Positions 1 to 7,469 of a stretch of 9,757 nt of DNA are shown here, one piece after another. The DNA is from Puniceicoccales bacterium. Lineage in GTDB: Bacteria; Verrucomicrobiota; Verrucomicrobiia; Opitutales; JAIRKQ01. The notes below the pieces were generated by a model. The model did no database searches, had not been told where the DNA came from, and saw only the letters and a list, made by a program, of their open reading frames with translations. Position numbers and translations under genes: made by a program. Within the stretch, counting starts at the first letter, position 1; every line of letters begins with the position of its first letter. The stretch spans positions 1 through 9,757 of the forward strand of contig JAITET010000072.1 of assembly GCA_031281895.1 (NCBI GenBank), read 5' to 3'.

Positions 1-119
1 CGGACCTCACATCCATGGTGTTTTTTTTTATTGAAAAGCAAGAAAATATGCATGATTAATTTCACACAATTTCATATTGAACTTTTGGAATTCGAAAAAT
101 GTCCGCTAGTCATAGGCTC

Positions 120-195
120 TTGGGGGAATTATACATGCTTCAGAAAAGTTAGAAAAAGGCACTGCTAGAAAGAAAAAGTTGGGCTTTCCCCAATT
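120..195 (+). promoter_or_regulatory. Possible tyrS leader with two exclusive hairpins
   Basis: Bases 177-183 can pair with 189-195 (seven pairs, one of them G-T, loop of five), ending just before tyrS. The same CCCC block (188-191) can instead pair with the G-run at 122-125 inside 120-128, giving about nine pairs with 185-193. The two pairings exclude each other, as in attenuators. There is no strong T-run after the short hairpin, so this may be chance. No T-box motif was recognised. Confidence 0.2.
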
Positions 196-232
196 AATTT
201 GTTGCAAAAAAAACACTTTGTACCAAGTTTTT

Positions 233-236
233 GGAG
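233..236 (+). promoter_or_regulatory. Ribosome binding site deciding the tyrS start
   Basis: GGAG lies four bases upstream of the ATG at 241. No comparable purine run precedes the in-frame TTG at 199. This supports translation from 241 and a 392-residue protein. Confidence 0.6.
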
Positions 237-240
237 CAAC

Positions 241-1419
241 ATGAATCCTTTACAGCAGATTTGTCAAGGCATCGATACCATTGTTGGGCAAGATGAATTG
301 AAGAAAAAGCTGGACAGCGGAAAACAGCTTAGAGTTAAACTGGGAGTTGATCCCACGCGGCCAGATTTGCATTTTGGACATCTGGTCGTTTTCAATAAAC
401 TCAAACAGTTTCAAGATCTTGGCCATGAAACTACGCTGCTAATCGGGGATTATACCACAACGATCGGAGATCCTTCGGGTCGTTCTACGGAACGGCCAAT
501 GCTATCCAAGGAGCAGATCGAGGACAACTATAAAACCTATGTGGAACAAGCCTTTAAGGTTTTAGATCCGGCCAAAACGGTGATAAGGAAAAACAGTGAA
601 TGGTTTAGCAATATGTCGTTTGGAGATGCAATCTTGCTTTCTAGGCAAATGACGGTAGCCCAAATGCTTGAGCGGGAAGATTTCAGCAATCGATACAAAA
701 ATAAAACCCCGATTTCGATCGTCGAATTTTTATATCCTCTGTTGCAGGGGTACGATTCTATCATGTTGGACTCCGATGTCGAAATAGGTGGTCGAGATCA
801 ATTGTTTAATTTATTGGTCGGCCGCACTTTACAAAAAAATATCGGTAAAGAAGAACAGGTGGTTATCACAATGCCACTGCTTGTTGGATTGGACGGCACC
901 AAAAAAATGTCAAAGAGCTACGACAATTATATCGCCTTCAATGACACGGCAAAGGATATTTTTGGTAAGGTGATGTCGATTTCCGATGAGACGATGTTTG
1001 TGTACTATAAGTTTCTTTTGTTGAAAACGGACGAAGAAATTGAACGGTTGAAAACCATACACCCCATGGAGTGTAAAAAGTCGCTGGCAGAAGGATTGTG
1101 TGCTAAATTTTACGGGTTAAGTGCTGCAAAACACGAACGGGAACAATTTGAAAAAGTATTTTCTCAAAATGATATTCCAGATAACATGCCGAATTTTAGT
1201 ATCCAGGAATTAATAGGTAAAGAGGCTGCTCCTTTGGTAGATGTTCTGTGGGCAACGAACTTGTTCCCTAGCAAGAAAGAAATTCGTCGACTATTTGAAC
1301 AGGGTGCACTCAAGGTTGATGGTCAAAAAATTACCGATCCTTCTTTTCTATGTAAAATTCCCAATGGAGCGGTGGTTGTTCAATCTGGGAAAAGAACTTT
1401 TCTCAAAATAACAAAATAG
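241..1419 (+). CDS. tyrS: Tyrosyl-tRNA synthetase
   Basis: Class I aminoacyl-tRNA synthetase that charges tRNA-Tyr with tyrosine in the cytoplasm. Counting from the ATG at 241, the protein has 392 residues. It shows the HIGH-type motif HFGH (44-47) in the context DPTRPDLHFGH, the tyrosine-pocket stretch YPLLQGYD (165-172), GGRDQ (183-187) and KMSKS (222-226). A C-terminal S4 RNA-binding domain lies at about 332-390. The DPT-PDLH form and the length fit the TyrS type found in Haemophilus and Helicobacter rather than the E. coli type. The reading frame is open to a TTG at 199, but GGAG at 233-236 sits four bases before the ATG, so the ATG is preferred. The gene ends 73 bases before the lptC-like gene, so it may be read with the LPS-transport genes. 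All catalytic motifs are intact. Confidence 0.96.
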   Translation: MNPLQQICQGIDTIVGQDELKKKLDSGKQLRVKLGVDPTRPDLHFGHLVVFNKLKQFQDLGHETTLLIGDYTTTIGDPSGRSTERPMLSKEQIEDNYKTYVEQAFKVLDPAKTVIRKNSEWFSNMSFGDAILLSRQMTVAQMLEREDFSNRYKNKTPISIVEFLYPLLQGYDSIMLDSDVEIGGRDQLFNLLVGRTLQKNIGKEEQVVITMPLLVGLDGTKKMSKSYDNYIAFNDTAKDIFGKVMSISDETMFVYYKFLLLKTDEEIERLKTIHPMECKKSLAEGLCAKFYGLSAAKHEREQFEKVFSQNDIPDNMPNFSIQELIGKEAAPLVDVLWATNLFPSKKEIRRLFEQGALKVDGQKITDPSFLCKIPNGAVVVQSGKRTFLKITK

Positions 1420-1492
1420 AATATTCTAGCAAAATAATCTTGGTAAAATTACCACTTGGTTTTGTGTTGAAATGTGGCCATAATTTTACACC

Positions 1493-1966
1493 GTGAAGTT
1501 AGTGAAAATTATTCGTGATAAATCTTTTAGCAAGGCTGTATTTTTGTTGTGTTTGATTCTGTACAAGATGAGCTTGGCTATAGCCTTGGAATCCCAACCG
1601 CTGCAAAATATCCCCATAAATGGTTTTGTGTTGCCAGTTTTTAATGCAGCAGGTCAAAAAGTCTGGGAGGCTCGTGGTCATTCAGCAGTAATGATTGAAG
1701 ACAATCTATTGCGTGTAAAAAATATGAAATTACGCTGCTTTACCGAAGAAGAAAATCCTCAGGAAGCTTTTTTTGCCATCAGTGATACTGCATTTGTTGT
1801 TCCACAAACAAAATCAATTTCGGGAAATTTTAAAATAAAAATTTTTGGTCAAAATTTTTATGCATCTGCCCATACTTGGGAATTTTCAGGCAATGGGAAA
1901 AAAATCATCGCAAAAGATCATGTCAAAGTTTTCCTTGACTGTAATTTAGAGGAATGTTCGCCATAG
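1493..1966 (+). CDS. lptC: LptC-like LPS export protein, membrane-anchored
   Basis: Likely LptC, the inner-membrane-anchored periplasmic protein that takes LPS from the LptBFG transporter and hands it to LptA. The 157-residue product has a basic N-terminus, one hydrophobic segment at about residues 14-33 and then a beta-rich periplasmic part. That part contains the patterns FNAAGQKVWEARGHSAV and NLLRVKNMKLRCF, which resemble the start of the LptC beta-jellyroll. The strongest argument is position: the next two genes are lptA and lptB, and the 3' end overlaps lptA by 13 bases. The start is a GTG with no clear Shine-Dalgarno sequence. An internal ATG at 1568 would cut into the hydrophobic anchor, so GTG 1493 is kept. 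Sequence similarity to known LptC is weak, as is usual for this family, so the assignment rests mainly on context. Confidence 0.7.
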   Translation: MKLVKIIRDKSFSKAVFLLCLILYKMSLAIALESQPLQNIPINGFVLPVFNAAGQKVWEARGHSAVMIEDNLLRVKNMKLRCFTEEENPQEAFFAISDTAFVVPQTKSISGNFKIKIFGQNFYASAHTWEFSGNGKKIIAKDHVKVFLDCNLEECSP

Positions 1967-2454
1967 AAACCATAGTAAAGTTAATAATTCTAATGCTACC
2001 CTTAGGAACATTTGCTTCTCCGGTCCAAATCACGAGTGATGCCCTTGAAATTCAGACGGAGGGATCCAATATCCATATGCATTTTTCTCACAATGCCCAC
2101 GTCGACGGAGATAAATTCTCTTTGAAGGGGGATCACATACAAGTGACCATTATCAATGGTTCTCAGCAAATGCCCAGCCTATCGTCGGTAAAGGAAATTC
2201 ATGCCGTGGAAAACGCGACGTTTGAATGGGTATCATACGTTGGGAAAGCTGACCGAATAGGCGTTTATCCTTCTAGAAATTTTATCATGCTGGAGGGAAA
2301 TGCCGAAATACGGGATGAAGGTTCGAGGACGATGTTTGGAAAAACATTAACCCTAGATCTAAAGAATAAACAAATCAAATCCGAAGGGTCGGAACTCAAA
2401 TGCCCGATTGATGATATTTCGAAGTTTGAACAAAATAACATGTTGATAAAGTAA
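1954..2454 (+). CDS. lptA: LPS transport periplasmic protein LptA (OstA-like)
   Basis: LptA polymerises into the periplasmic bridge that carries LPS from LptC to LptD at the outer membrane. The 166-residue precursor begins with a signal peptide: hydrophobic core at about 10-20 and a probable cut after TFA at residue 21. The mature part opens with VQITSDALEIQ and continues with repeated beta-strand patterns such as HVDGDKFSLKGDHIQV, KADRIGVYPSRNFIMLEGNAEI and FGKTLTLDLKNKQIKSEG. These are typical of the OstA/LptA fold, and the length is close to that of known LptA (about 185 residues). Its ATG lies inside the end of the lptC-like gene, with AGAGG directly upstream, suggesting translational coupling. 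The lptB start follows nine bases after its stop codon. Confidence 0.85.
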   Translation: MFAIETIVKLIILMLPLGTFASPVQITSDALEIQTEGSNIHMHFSHNAHVDGDKFSLKGDHIQVTIINGSQQMPSLSSVKEIHAVENATFEWVSYVGKADRIGVYPSRNFIMLEGNAEIRDEGSRTMFGKTLTLDLKNKQIKSEGSELKCPIDDISKFEQNNMLIK

Positions 2455-2463
2455 AAGAGAACG

Positions 2464-3198
2464 ATGGCAAAAGTTACCAACAGATTGTTTGTGAAAAATT
2501 TAGAAAAATTCTACGGGCAGCGGGAGGTAATTAGGGATATTTCCATGGAAATAAAAAGCGGAGAGATTGTCGGATTACTTGGTCCTAACGGTGCTGGCAA
2601 AACTACTACATTCTATGCTGTTATGGGACTAATTGCCGCCGATTCGGGTCAAATTTTTTTAAATGATGAAGATATTAGCAAGCTTCCGATGTACAAACGC
2701 GCTCGCAAAGGTATGGGATATCTTCCCCAGGAAGATTCCACAATTCGATCACTAACGGTGTGGGAAAACTTGCAATGTATGGCTGAATGTTTGCATTTGT
2801 CTAAGGAAGAACAAATTAAAGTCATAGAAGAATCAATGGCAGAAATGAAAATTTCACACATTGCTGGACAAAAAGCTTACACTCTTAGTGGAGGAGAATG
2901 CAGAAGGCTAGAAATAGCCCGAACACTGATATCTAAGCCAAAGTTCCTACTGATGGATGAACCTTTTAGCGGGGTAGATCCTATCAGTGTCAGTGCATTA
3001 CAAAACATTATCATTTCCTTAAAAGAAAAAAATATTGGCATATTTATTACCGATCATAATGTGCGCGAAATGCTAAAAATTGTAGACCGTGCTTATTTGA
3101 TATACGGTGGAAACATTCTTTGCCATGGTTCCGGCGATGTATTATTAAAAGATCCAGACAGTAGAAAATTTTACCTCGGCGAAGATTTTAACATGTGA
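2464..3198 (+). CDS. lptB: LPS export ABC transporter ATP-binding protein LptB
   Basis: Cytoplasmic ATPase that powers extraction of LPS from the inner membrane together with LptF and LptG, which are not in this window. The 244 residues carry every ABC motif: Walker A GPNGAGKTT (40-48), Q-loop Gln89 in YLPQE, signature LSGGE (141-145), Walker B FLLMDE (161-166), D-loop SGVDP and switch His198 in ITDHNV. The TDHNVRE stretch and the LPQE loop followed by RSLTV are characteristic of LptB as opposed to other ABC subunits. The ATG has AAAAGAGA about four bases upstream. In many Proteobacteria lptB is followed by rpoN and hpf; here it is not, which argues against a typical gamma- or alphaproteobacterial arrangement. 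Confidence 0.95.
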   Translation: MAKVTNRLFVKNLEKFYGQREVIRDISMEIKSGEIVGLLGPNGAGKTTTFYAVMGLIAADSGQIFLNDEDISKLPMYKRARKGMGYLPQEDSTIRSLTVWENLQCMAECLHLSKEEQIKVIEESMAEMKISHIAGQKAYTLSGGECRRLEIARTLISKPKFLLMDEPFSGVDPISVSALQNIIISLKEKNIGIFITDHNVREMLKIVDRAYLIYGGNILCHGSGDVLLKDPDSRKFYLGEDFNM

Positions 3199-3200
3199 TT

Positions 3201-3225
3201 CAAAACGCTCTTTTGTGCCGTTTTG
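3201..3225 (+). terminator. Weak hairpin just after lptB
   Basis: CAAAACG (3201-3207) and CGTTTTG (3219-3225) form a perfect 7-bp stem with an 11-base loop, three bases after the lptB stop codon. The following bases are not a good T-run, so termination is possible but unproven. The rest of the 180-base gap up to the STAS gene shows no gene I can support. Confidence 0.25.
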
Positions 3226-3378
3226 TATGTTTCCAATTTCAAAGAAAATTTTGTGTCAAAAACGTATTAGCTCTCAATCGTAGAAAATTTAAAGTATTTA
3301 CTTTTGTCTGTTTCCTATTTTCATGTAGGAGCAGAAGCTTGAAAATCACAACAAATAAATTTTGGCCAAAAGTTGGTT

Positions 3379-3795
3379 ATGCATGAAATAAAAAAGTTTT
3401 CTTCGGGAAATGTCGTTGTAATGACTCTATCAGGAAAATTGACCCACGATGACTATGCAAACATTGTTCCATTTCTTGCAAAATTGATAAAAAAATATGA
3501 CTTGATCCGGATTTTAATCGAGCTCGATAATTTTGAAGGATGGGAAGTTTCAGCTACCCTGGACGATATTGTTTTCGTTTTCCGGTATTCTGTCCACATA
3601 GAGCGAATGGCTTTTCTAGTTCACGCAAAGCAGAATAATCTTGCCCTATTGCTCGACCGGCCATTTGGTAGGGCATTCGGTGACAATGTTAAGTATTTTC
3701 ATAAAAAATACCGTGAAGATGCTTGGCAGTGGATATGTGACGGGGCAAAAGATGTGCAAAATTTCACTTTCCCTCAAGATGCAAATTCCGCATAA
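3379..3795 (+). CDS. SpoIIAA-like/STAS family protein
   Basis: Small soluble cytoplasmic protein of 138 residues from the ATG at 3379. The patterns VVVMTLSGKLTHDDYANIVP (about 12-31), RILIELDNFEGWE (about 45-57) and KYFHKKYREDAWQWI near the C-terminus match the SpoIIAA-like/STAS family. Members adopt an alpha-beta fold and in some cases bind lipids or act as regulators; the function of most is unknown. The frame is open to a TTG at 3373, but the ATG gives the usual family N-terminus (MHEIKKFSSGNVV). No strong ribosome binding site is visible. It is 180 bases from lptB and convergent with the acyltransferase gene, so its role cannot be read from its neighbours. Confidence 0.75.
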   Translation: MHEIKKFSSGNVVVMTLSGKLTHDDYANIVPFLAKLIKKYDLIRILIELDNFEGWEVSATLDDIVFVFRYSVHIERMAFLVHAKQNNLALLLDRPFGRAFGDNVKYFHKKYREDAWQWICDGAKDVQNFTFPQDANSA

Positions 3796-3869
3796 ATTTC
3801 GATTTCTTAGAAAGGAAACTGCCATTACCAGCGATTTAAAGTTAACCAAATTTACCACGGGATTTTTTG

Positions 3870-4547
3870 CTAAATGTGACTCCTAGAGTCTATCTTTTGC
3901 TGAAGGCTGATTAACTCATCTTCTAAAACCGTAGAAAGTTCTCTAACGGTTAAATCTTCGAAGGTTTCGCAAGGAAATGTTTTGGTATCTACGCATATTT
4001 TGGAAAATGGATAGGGAACTTTAAATCTATCCCAGGTTGGCAAGGTAAAGTAATGATTGTATTTCACAGCTACTAATGCGAGGTTCGTTTTCGTAGCTTT
4101 GGTTACCATGGCCGTTCCTCTTTTGAATTTACAAATAGGTCCGCGGGGACCATCGGGGGTTATGGCAACGAATGCACCTTCCGCCAGCTTTTTAAATATA
4201 TTATCCATGGCGGATAAACCATTCCGATTGCTAGAACCACGTATGCTCTGTATGCCCAATCGGCCAAACATTTCCGCTAGCCATGCGCCATCGCGGGATG
4301 GGCTTACGAGGGCATACATGCTAGGTTTTTTTTGGAGCAATCTATATAATTTATATGCTGCGAAAAGGTTGTTATGCCAAAACGCAAAGACCGTCGGCCC
4401 TTGGACTTCATCGACTACCTTTTGACATTCTGCGGTCAGTTTGATGCTCAAAGTCGACCAATATAGCCTCAATATAAAAACAACAATGGAAACCAAAATG
4501 CGTTGCCACCACTTCTTCAATTCATGTGTGTCGCGGCGAACAGTCAT
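3870..4547 (-). CDS. DUF374 lysophospholipid acyltransferase family protein
   Basis: Predicted membrane-associated acyltransferase (PF04028, DUF374) of the family that includes lysophospholipid and lipid A acyltransferases; the acceptor is not known. The 225 residues have one N-terminal hydrophobic segment (about 17-34), then the family blocks FAFWHNNLF (WH at 57-58), SPSRDG (82-87), RGSSNRNG (103-110) and the hallmark TPDGPRGP (130-137). WDRFKVPYPFSKI lies downstream of these. The His-containing WHNNLF block probably supplies the catalytic histidine in place of the classical HX4D motif. The start codon overlaps the metG stop as ATGA, so translation is coupled. Pairing with metG is probably a shared-promoter arrangement and not a functional link. 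The 74-base gap to the convergent STAS gene has no clear terminator. Confidence 0.88.
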   Translation of the reverse strand: MTVRRDTHELKKWWQRILVSIVVFILRLYWSTLSIKLTAECQKVVDEVQGPTVFAFWHNNLFAAYKLYRLLQKKPSMYALVSPSRDGAWLAEMFGRLGIQSIRGSSNRNGLSAMDNIFKKLAEGAFVAITPDGPRGPICKFKRGTAMVTKATKTNLALVAVKYNHYFTLPTWDRFKVPYPFSKICVDTKTFPCETFEDLTVRELSTVLEDELISLQQKIDSRSHI

Positions 4548-6076
4548 ATTTGTTCAATTTTTGGGAAAAGGATAATTTGTTCTCCCAATTTGTTGCCGGT
4601 AAGTGAATTTCCAAACCTAGCATCCACGTTCCAATTCGTGGCTATTGGACATCCAAGAACGGATAATATTTGTTGGGACGTTGTTGGCATTACGGGTGAT
4701 AGCAAAATCGCAGCTAACCTGACACATTCGGCAGCTATGGCGATGGTTGTATTGATTAGTTGCCTATCGCCTTCTTCACCCGACTTCGCCAATTTCCATG
4801 GGGAACGATTTTCAACGTACCCGTTGACCGCCTTTACGCATAGGAACAATTTTTCAAGGGCCGAATGAAATGCAAATTCATTGTACAGGGAAATTATTTC
4901 AGGAATTGCCGATTGCCACAAATTCCGAAGATCTCCTTCGAGGCTTTCGGTTTTGATAATTTCCTTTATGGTTCCATCGCAATACCTGTGTCCCATATTT
5001 AGCAGACGGCTGAGCAGGTTCCCCAAATCATTCGCCAGGTCTCCTGTGTAGCGGGTCATAAACCTATCCAGTGAAAAATCACCATCCTGCCCTATGGTCA
5101 TTTCGCGCATTAAAGAGTAGCGAAAAGCATCCACTCCAAATTTTTCCGCACACTCCAACGGGTTTACGATATTGCCTGCACTCTTCGACATTTTTTCGCC
5201 GGAAACTAACCACCACCCGTGCACCAGCAGGGTTTTGGGCAATTCAATGTGGAGGGCATGTAGCATTATTGGCCAGTAAACTGCATGGGCTGGCACAAGG
5301 ATATCCTTCCCGATGATATGGTAATCCGCTGGCCAATAGTCGGTAAATGTTTTATCGAAATAATTGGCTCCCGTTATATAATTTAGGAGAGCATCGAACC
5401 AAACGTAGGTTACATATTCCGAATCGAATGGTAATTCTATTCCCCAGGATAGCCGATTTTTCGGCCGGGAAATACATAGGTCATTTATGGGATCCTTGAG
5501 AAACTCCAAAACCTGTTTTGCCCGAAATGCGGGAAATATAAATTCCGGGTGAGTTTCCATATAATTTACCAACCATCCTTGATATTTCTTGAGGCGAAAA
5601 AAATAATTTGTCTCTGATATTTCGATGACTTCTCCATAGTCTGCTGGCCATTTGCCATCGATTTTGTCCTTTTCAAGGACAAACCGTTCGGCGGTTTTGC
5701 TATATAACCCGGAATAATCGGCCCTATAAATTTGTCCATCGTCGTATAACTTTTGTAAACATTCGCAGACAACTCGTTTGTGTTCACTTTCCGTCGTTCG
5801 AATATAGCGGTCGTATTTAATATTTAATTTTTTACATAGATTTCTGAAATCTTCGGCAATGTTATCGCAGTGAATTTGTTCTGGGATTCCTGCCTTGGAA
5901 GCAGACTGACTCACTTTTAAGCCATGCTCATCCAGCCCTGTCATAAATTGCACATCTAGGTTTTGCAACCGAAACATGCGAGATATCGTATCCGCCAAAA
6001 TCTTTTCGTAGGCATGCCCAATGTGAGGCTTCCCATTGGCGTAATCTATGGCCGTTGTAATATATACTTTTTTCAT
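4544..6076 (-). CDS. metG: Methionyl-tRNA synthetase, zinc-knuckle-free form
   Basis: Class I synthetase charging initiator and elongator tRNA-Met. The 510 residues contain HIGH (18-21, in KPHIGHAYEK), the connective peptide, YVWFDALLNY (224-233), IIGKDILVPAHAVYWP (254-269), KMSKS (295-299, in GEKMSKSAGN) and a C-terminal helical anticodon-binding domain from about 330, ending in the RSPWKLAK-type motif. In the connective-peptide region YSGLYSKTAERF (121-132) to WPADYGEV (143-150), the cysteines that form the zinc knuckle in E. coli-type enzymes are absent. This matches the zinc-free subclass. There is no C-terminal EMAP/Trbp111 domain, which fits the short length. The start is the ATG at 6076, giving the normal family N-terminus MKKVYITTAI. 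Only a weak purine stretch precedes it. Confidence 0.95.
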   Translation of the reverse strand: MKKVYITTAIDYANGKPHIGHAYEKILADTISRMFRLQNLDVQFMTGLDEHGLKVSQSASKAGIPEQIHCDNIAEDFRNLCKKLNIKYDRYIRTTESEHKRVVCECLQKLYDDGQIYRADYSGLYSKTAERFVLEKDKIDGKWPADYGEVIEISETNYFFRLKKYQGWLVNYMETHPEFIFPAFRAKQVLEFLKDPINDLCISRPKNRLSWGIELPFDSEYVTYVWFDALLNYITGANYFDKTFTDYWPADYHIIGKDILVPAHAVYWPIMLHALHIELPKTLLVHGWWLVSGEKMSKSAGNIVNPLECAEKFGVDAFRYSLMREMTIGQDGDFSLDRFMTRYTGDLANDLGNLLSRLLNMGHRYCDGTIKEIIKTESLEGDLRNLWQSAIPEIISLYNEFAFHSALEKLFLCVKAVNGYVENRSPWKLAKSGEEGDRQLINTTIAIAAECVRLAAILLSPVMPTTSQQILSVLGCPIATNWNVDARFGNSLTGNKLGEQIILFPKIEQI

Positions 6077-6226
6077 TTATCTTTGGAGCTGTTATTTCAT
6101 TTTATATGTTCTGTGCAACTATTATGCGGAATCCCATCTTTACAATTCCATTTTTTCAAAATCATCAAATCCATACTTCATTGGGGAAAAACTTTGTTTT
6201 TCGGAAACGTCCATAAAATTTTTAAC

Positions 6227-6256
6227 TCGACATTTTATGACCATCTTGAATATCAA
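6227..6256 (+). promoter_or_regulatory. Candidate sigma70-type promoter for tRNA-Ser
   Basis: TCGACA (6227-6232) matches the -35 consensus at five of six bases. TATCAA (6251-6256) matches the -10 consensus at four of six, with an 18-base spacer. Transcription would begin around 6262-6264, about ten bases before the mature tRNA. The rest of the 195-base gap between the divergent metG and tRNA genes shows no gene; no convincing metG promoter was found. Confidence 0.4.
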
Positions 6257-6271
6257 AAACGGTCAAAAGGA

Positions 6272-6361
6272 GGAGAGATGGCAGAGTGGTTTATTGCGTC
6301 GGTCTTGAAAACCGAAGTGCTGGCAACGGCACCGTGGGTTCGAATCCCTCTCTCTCCGCCA
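6272..6361 (+). tRNA. tRNA-Ser (anticodon UGA)
   Basis: A 90-nt class II tRNA. The acceptor arms GGAGAGA (6272-6278) and TCTCTCC (6351-6357) pair fully, followed by discriminator G and an encoded CCA (6359-6361). The anticodon stem TCGGT/ACCGA (6299-6303 / 6311-6315) holds loop CTTGAAA with anticodon TGA at 6306-6308, decoding UCN-type serine codons. The long variable arm (GTGC...GGCAC) and the G discriminator confirm serine identity. The T-loop TTCGAAT (6339-6345) is standard, but the T-stem GTGGG/CCCTC has a T-T mismatch (6335 with 6349). Confidence 0.95.
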
Positions 6362-6564
6362 TGAATTCAAGCCCGGCGGGCGATAGGCGAAGTGTAAAAC
6401 GAGATACCAAAGAAAAGCCATTGCCGCAATATAGCCGCAAAAAACACATCTTCAGAAAAATCGGAATTCATTTTTGATGTTTACCGGGAAAAAAGGATAT
6501 CGACTGTGATGCCACTAATCTTTTTAAGAGAGGACCAAGAAGCGAACAAAGGTAAAATGAGCAT
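6362..6564. other. Gene-poor stretch after tRNA-Ser
   Basis: No gene can be supported here. A 38-codon open frame starts at the ATG whose A is the last base of the tRNA (6361), but it has no ribosome binding site. GCCC-GGC-GGGC at 6371-6381 forms a very small hairpin without a T-run. This is where the composition starts to differ from the housekeeping genes, and it marks the left edge of the phage-like island. Confidence 0.4.
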
Positions 6565-6789
6565 ATGGTGAAGGAAAGAACCATCGGTGGAGGGAAATCT
6601 GACAAGCTAAAGCATATAGTAGTGGAATTACACCATGTCGTGGGAATGATATGGAATCTTTGGAAAGGGATTGCCATAGGCAGCCATCTTGAGCTAGTCC
6701 CCCAACAATCGAAGCATCATAAACGGAGAAACATACGGCTATTTGTAGGTATCGTAGGGAACAGGGAAGAAACTATGAAAAAAAGCTAG
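6565..6789 (+). CDS. Short unrecognised ORF, possibly a phage remnant
   Basis: An open frame of 74 codons starting MVKERTIGGGKSDKLKHIVV and ending NREETMKKS. It is basic, has a mildly hydrophobic middle (HHVVGMIWNLWKGIAIG, about 23-39) and no motif I recognise. AAAGG lies upstream but about 13 bases from the ATG, further than usual. It sits before the phage terminase remnant, where small packaging or lysis genes are often found, but nothing in the sequence shows such a role. It may be an open frame by chance or a decayed gene. Confidence 0.2.
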   Translation: MVKERTIGGGKSDKLKHIVVELHHVVGMIWNLWKGIAIGSHLELVPQQSKHHKRRNIRLFVGIVGNREETMKKS

Positions 6790-6816
6790 GGGAAAAGCAT
6801 TGGAAAAGGAGAAGGA

Positions 6817-6930
6817 ATGAGTAAGCTAGGAGGCAGAGAGGACGACGACAGGGATGATGAGGACGAAAGGAATGGGAACGGCAGGAATAGGAATGAACAG
6901 CGAAAAGGAACTACTGAAATCGTTTGGTAA
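6817..6930 (+). CDS. Highly charged 37-residue ORF overlapping the terminase start
   Basis: Starts at ATG 6817 with an excellent Shine-Dalgarno (AGGAG at 6807-6811, spacer of five). It encodes a low-complexity polar peptide: an acidic block EDDDRDDEDE (8-17), then an Asn/Gly/Arg block NGNGRNRN (19-26). The stop is TAA at 6928-6930. It overlaps the start of the terminase remnant in another frame, so it could be a leader peptide coupling terminase translation, or the surviving end of a small phage gene. No domain is recognised and no function is proposed. The ribosome binding site is the only positive evidence that it is translated. Confidence 0.35.
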   Translation: MSKLGGREDDDRDDEDERNGNGRNRNEQRKGTTEIVW

Positions 6931-7461
6931 GCACAAGCAGCGGTGCAGCCATGACTTTCCGTATTTCTGCAGCAAGGAACTGGTCATCGACCGGAAGGGA
7001 GGAGGAGTGCCTGCACCCCTGGTGTTCAACCGCGCCCAGGAGTACGTGTGGTCCCGGCTGAGGGAACAGTGGGAGAAGGAAGGTATGATCCGTGCGAACA
7101 TACTGAAAGGCAGGCAGCAGGGAATGTCGACATTGGTTGCCGCCCTGATCTTTTGGAAGGTTGTGACGACGCCATGTACCAACGGCACGCTTGTGTCGAA
7201 GGACACAAGGCGACGAAATCATTGTTCGACAAGATAAAACGGTTTACCTATGACCGTCCCCTAGACAAAAGCATAATCGCTGAAACGTGCAACTTGGACG
7301 AGATACGGTTTCGTGGCACCCAGTCATTGATCCGGATGAACACAGCGAGGAGTGATCAGTCCCAGCGTGGGTCGACAAACTAGGCACTATTTTTGTCGGG
7401 AGCACCCTATTGGGAGAACGGAGTGGACCAGGTAGATACCATGCGGTCCAGGGGCCGGTGA
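6893..7461 (+). pseudogene. Phage terminase large subunit, frameshifted and truncated
   Basis: Terminase large subunits are the ATP-driven motors that pump DNA into phage heads. The first 101 or so codons from ATG 6893 give the N-terminal ATPase part: FNRAQEYVWSRLREQW (46-60, the usual Q-motif area), then NILKGRQQGMSTLVAALIF (69-87), where KGRQQGMST (72-80) is the terminase-type Walker A. The frame is also open back to ATG 6854. At about 7196-7198 the homologous reading moves to another frame and continues as EGHKATKSLFDKIKRF, then SLIRMNTARSDQSQRGSTN. It meets TAG at 7381-7383 and continues in frame as LSGAPYWENGVDQVD up to TGA at 7459-7461. The Walker B aspartate region and the whole nuclease domain are missing, so this is a dead fragment. 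The local G+C content is higher than in tyrS. Confidence 0.75.
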
Positions 7462-7469
7462 TGGCTGGA

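Noticed and set aside
1..30. T-run at the left edge as the terminator of an upstream gene
   Set aside because: No adequate stem is visible within the window before the T-run; the left arm may lie outside.
199..240. TTG start for tyrS giving a 406-residue protein
   Set aside because: No ribosome binding site precedes it, whereas GGAG lies four bases before the ATG at 241, and the extra residues do not fit the family N-terminus.
3195..3386. 63-codon frame after lptB
   Set aside because: It overlaps the lptB stop, is AT-rich with many Phe, Cys and Lys codons typical of noncoding sequence, and has no domain.
6361..6477. 38-codon ORF starting at the last base of tRNA-Ser
   Set aside because: No ribosome binding site; its upstream region is the tRNA acceptor arm, and the product has no recognisable feature.
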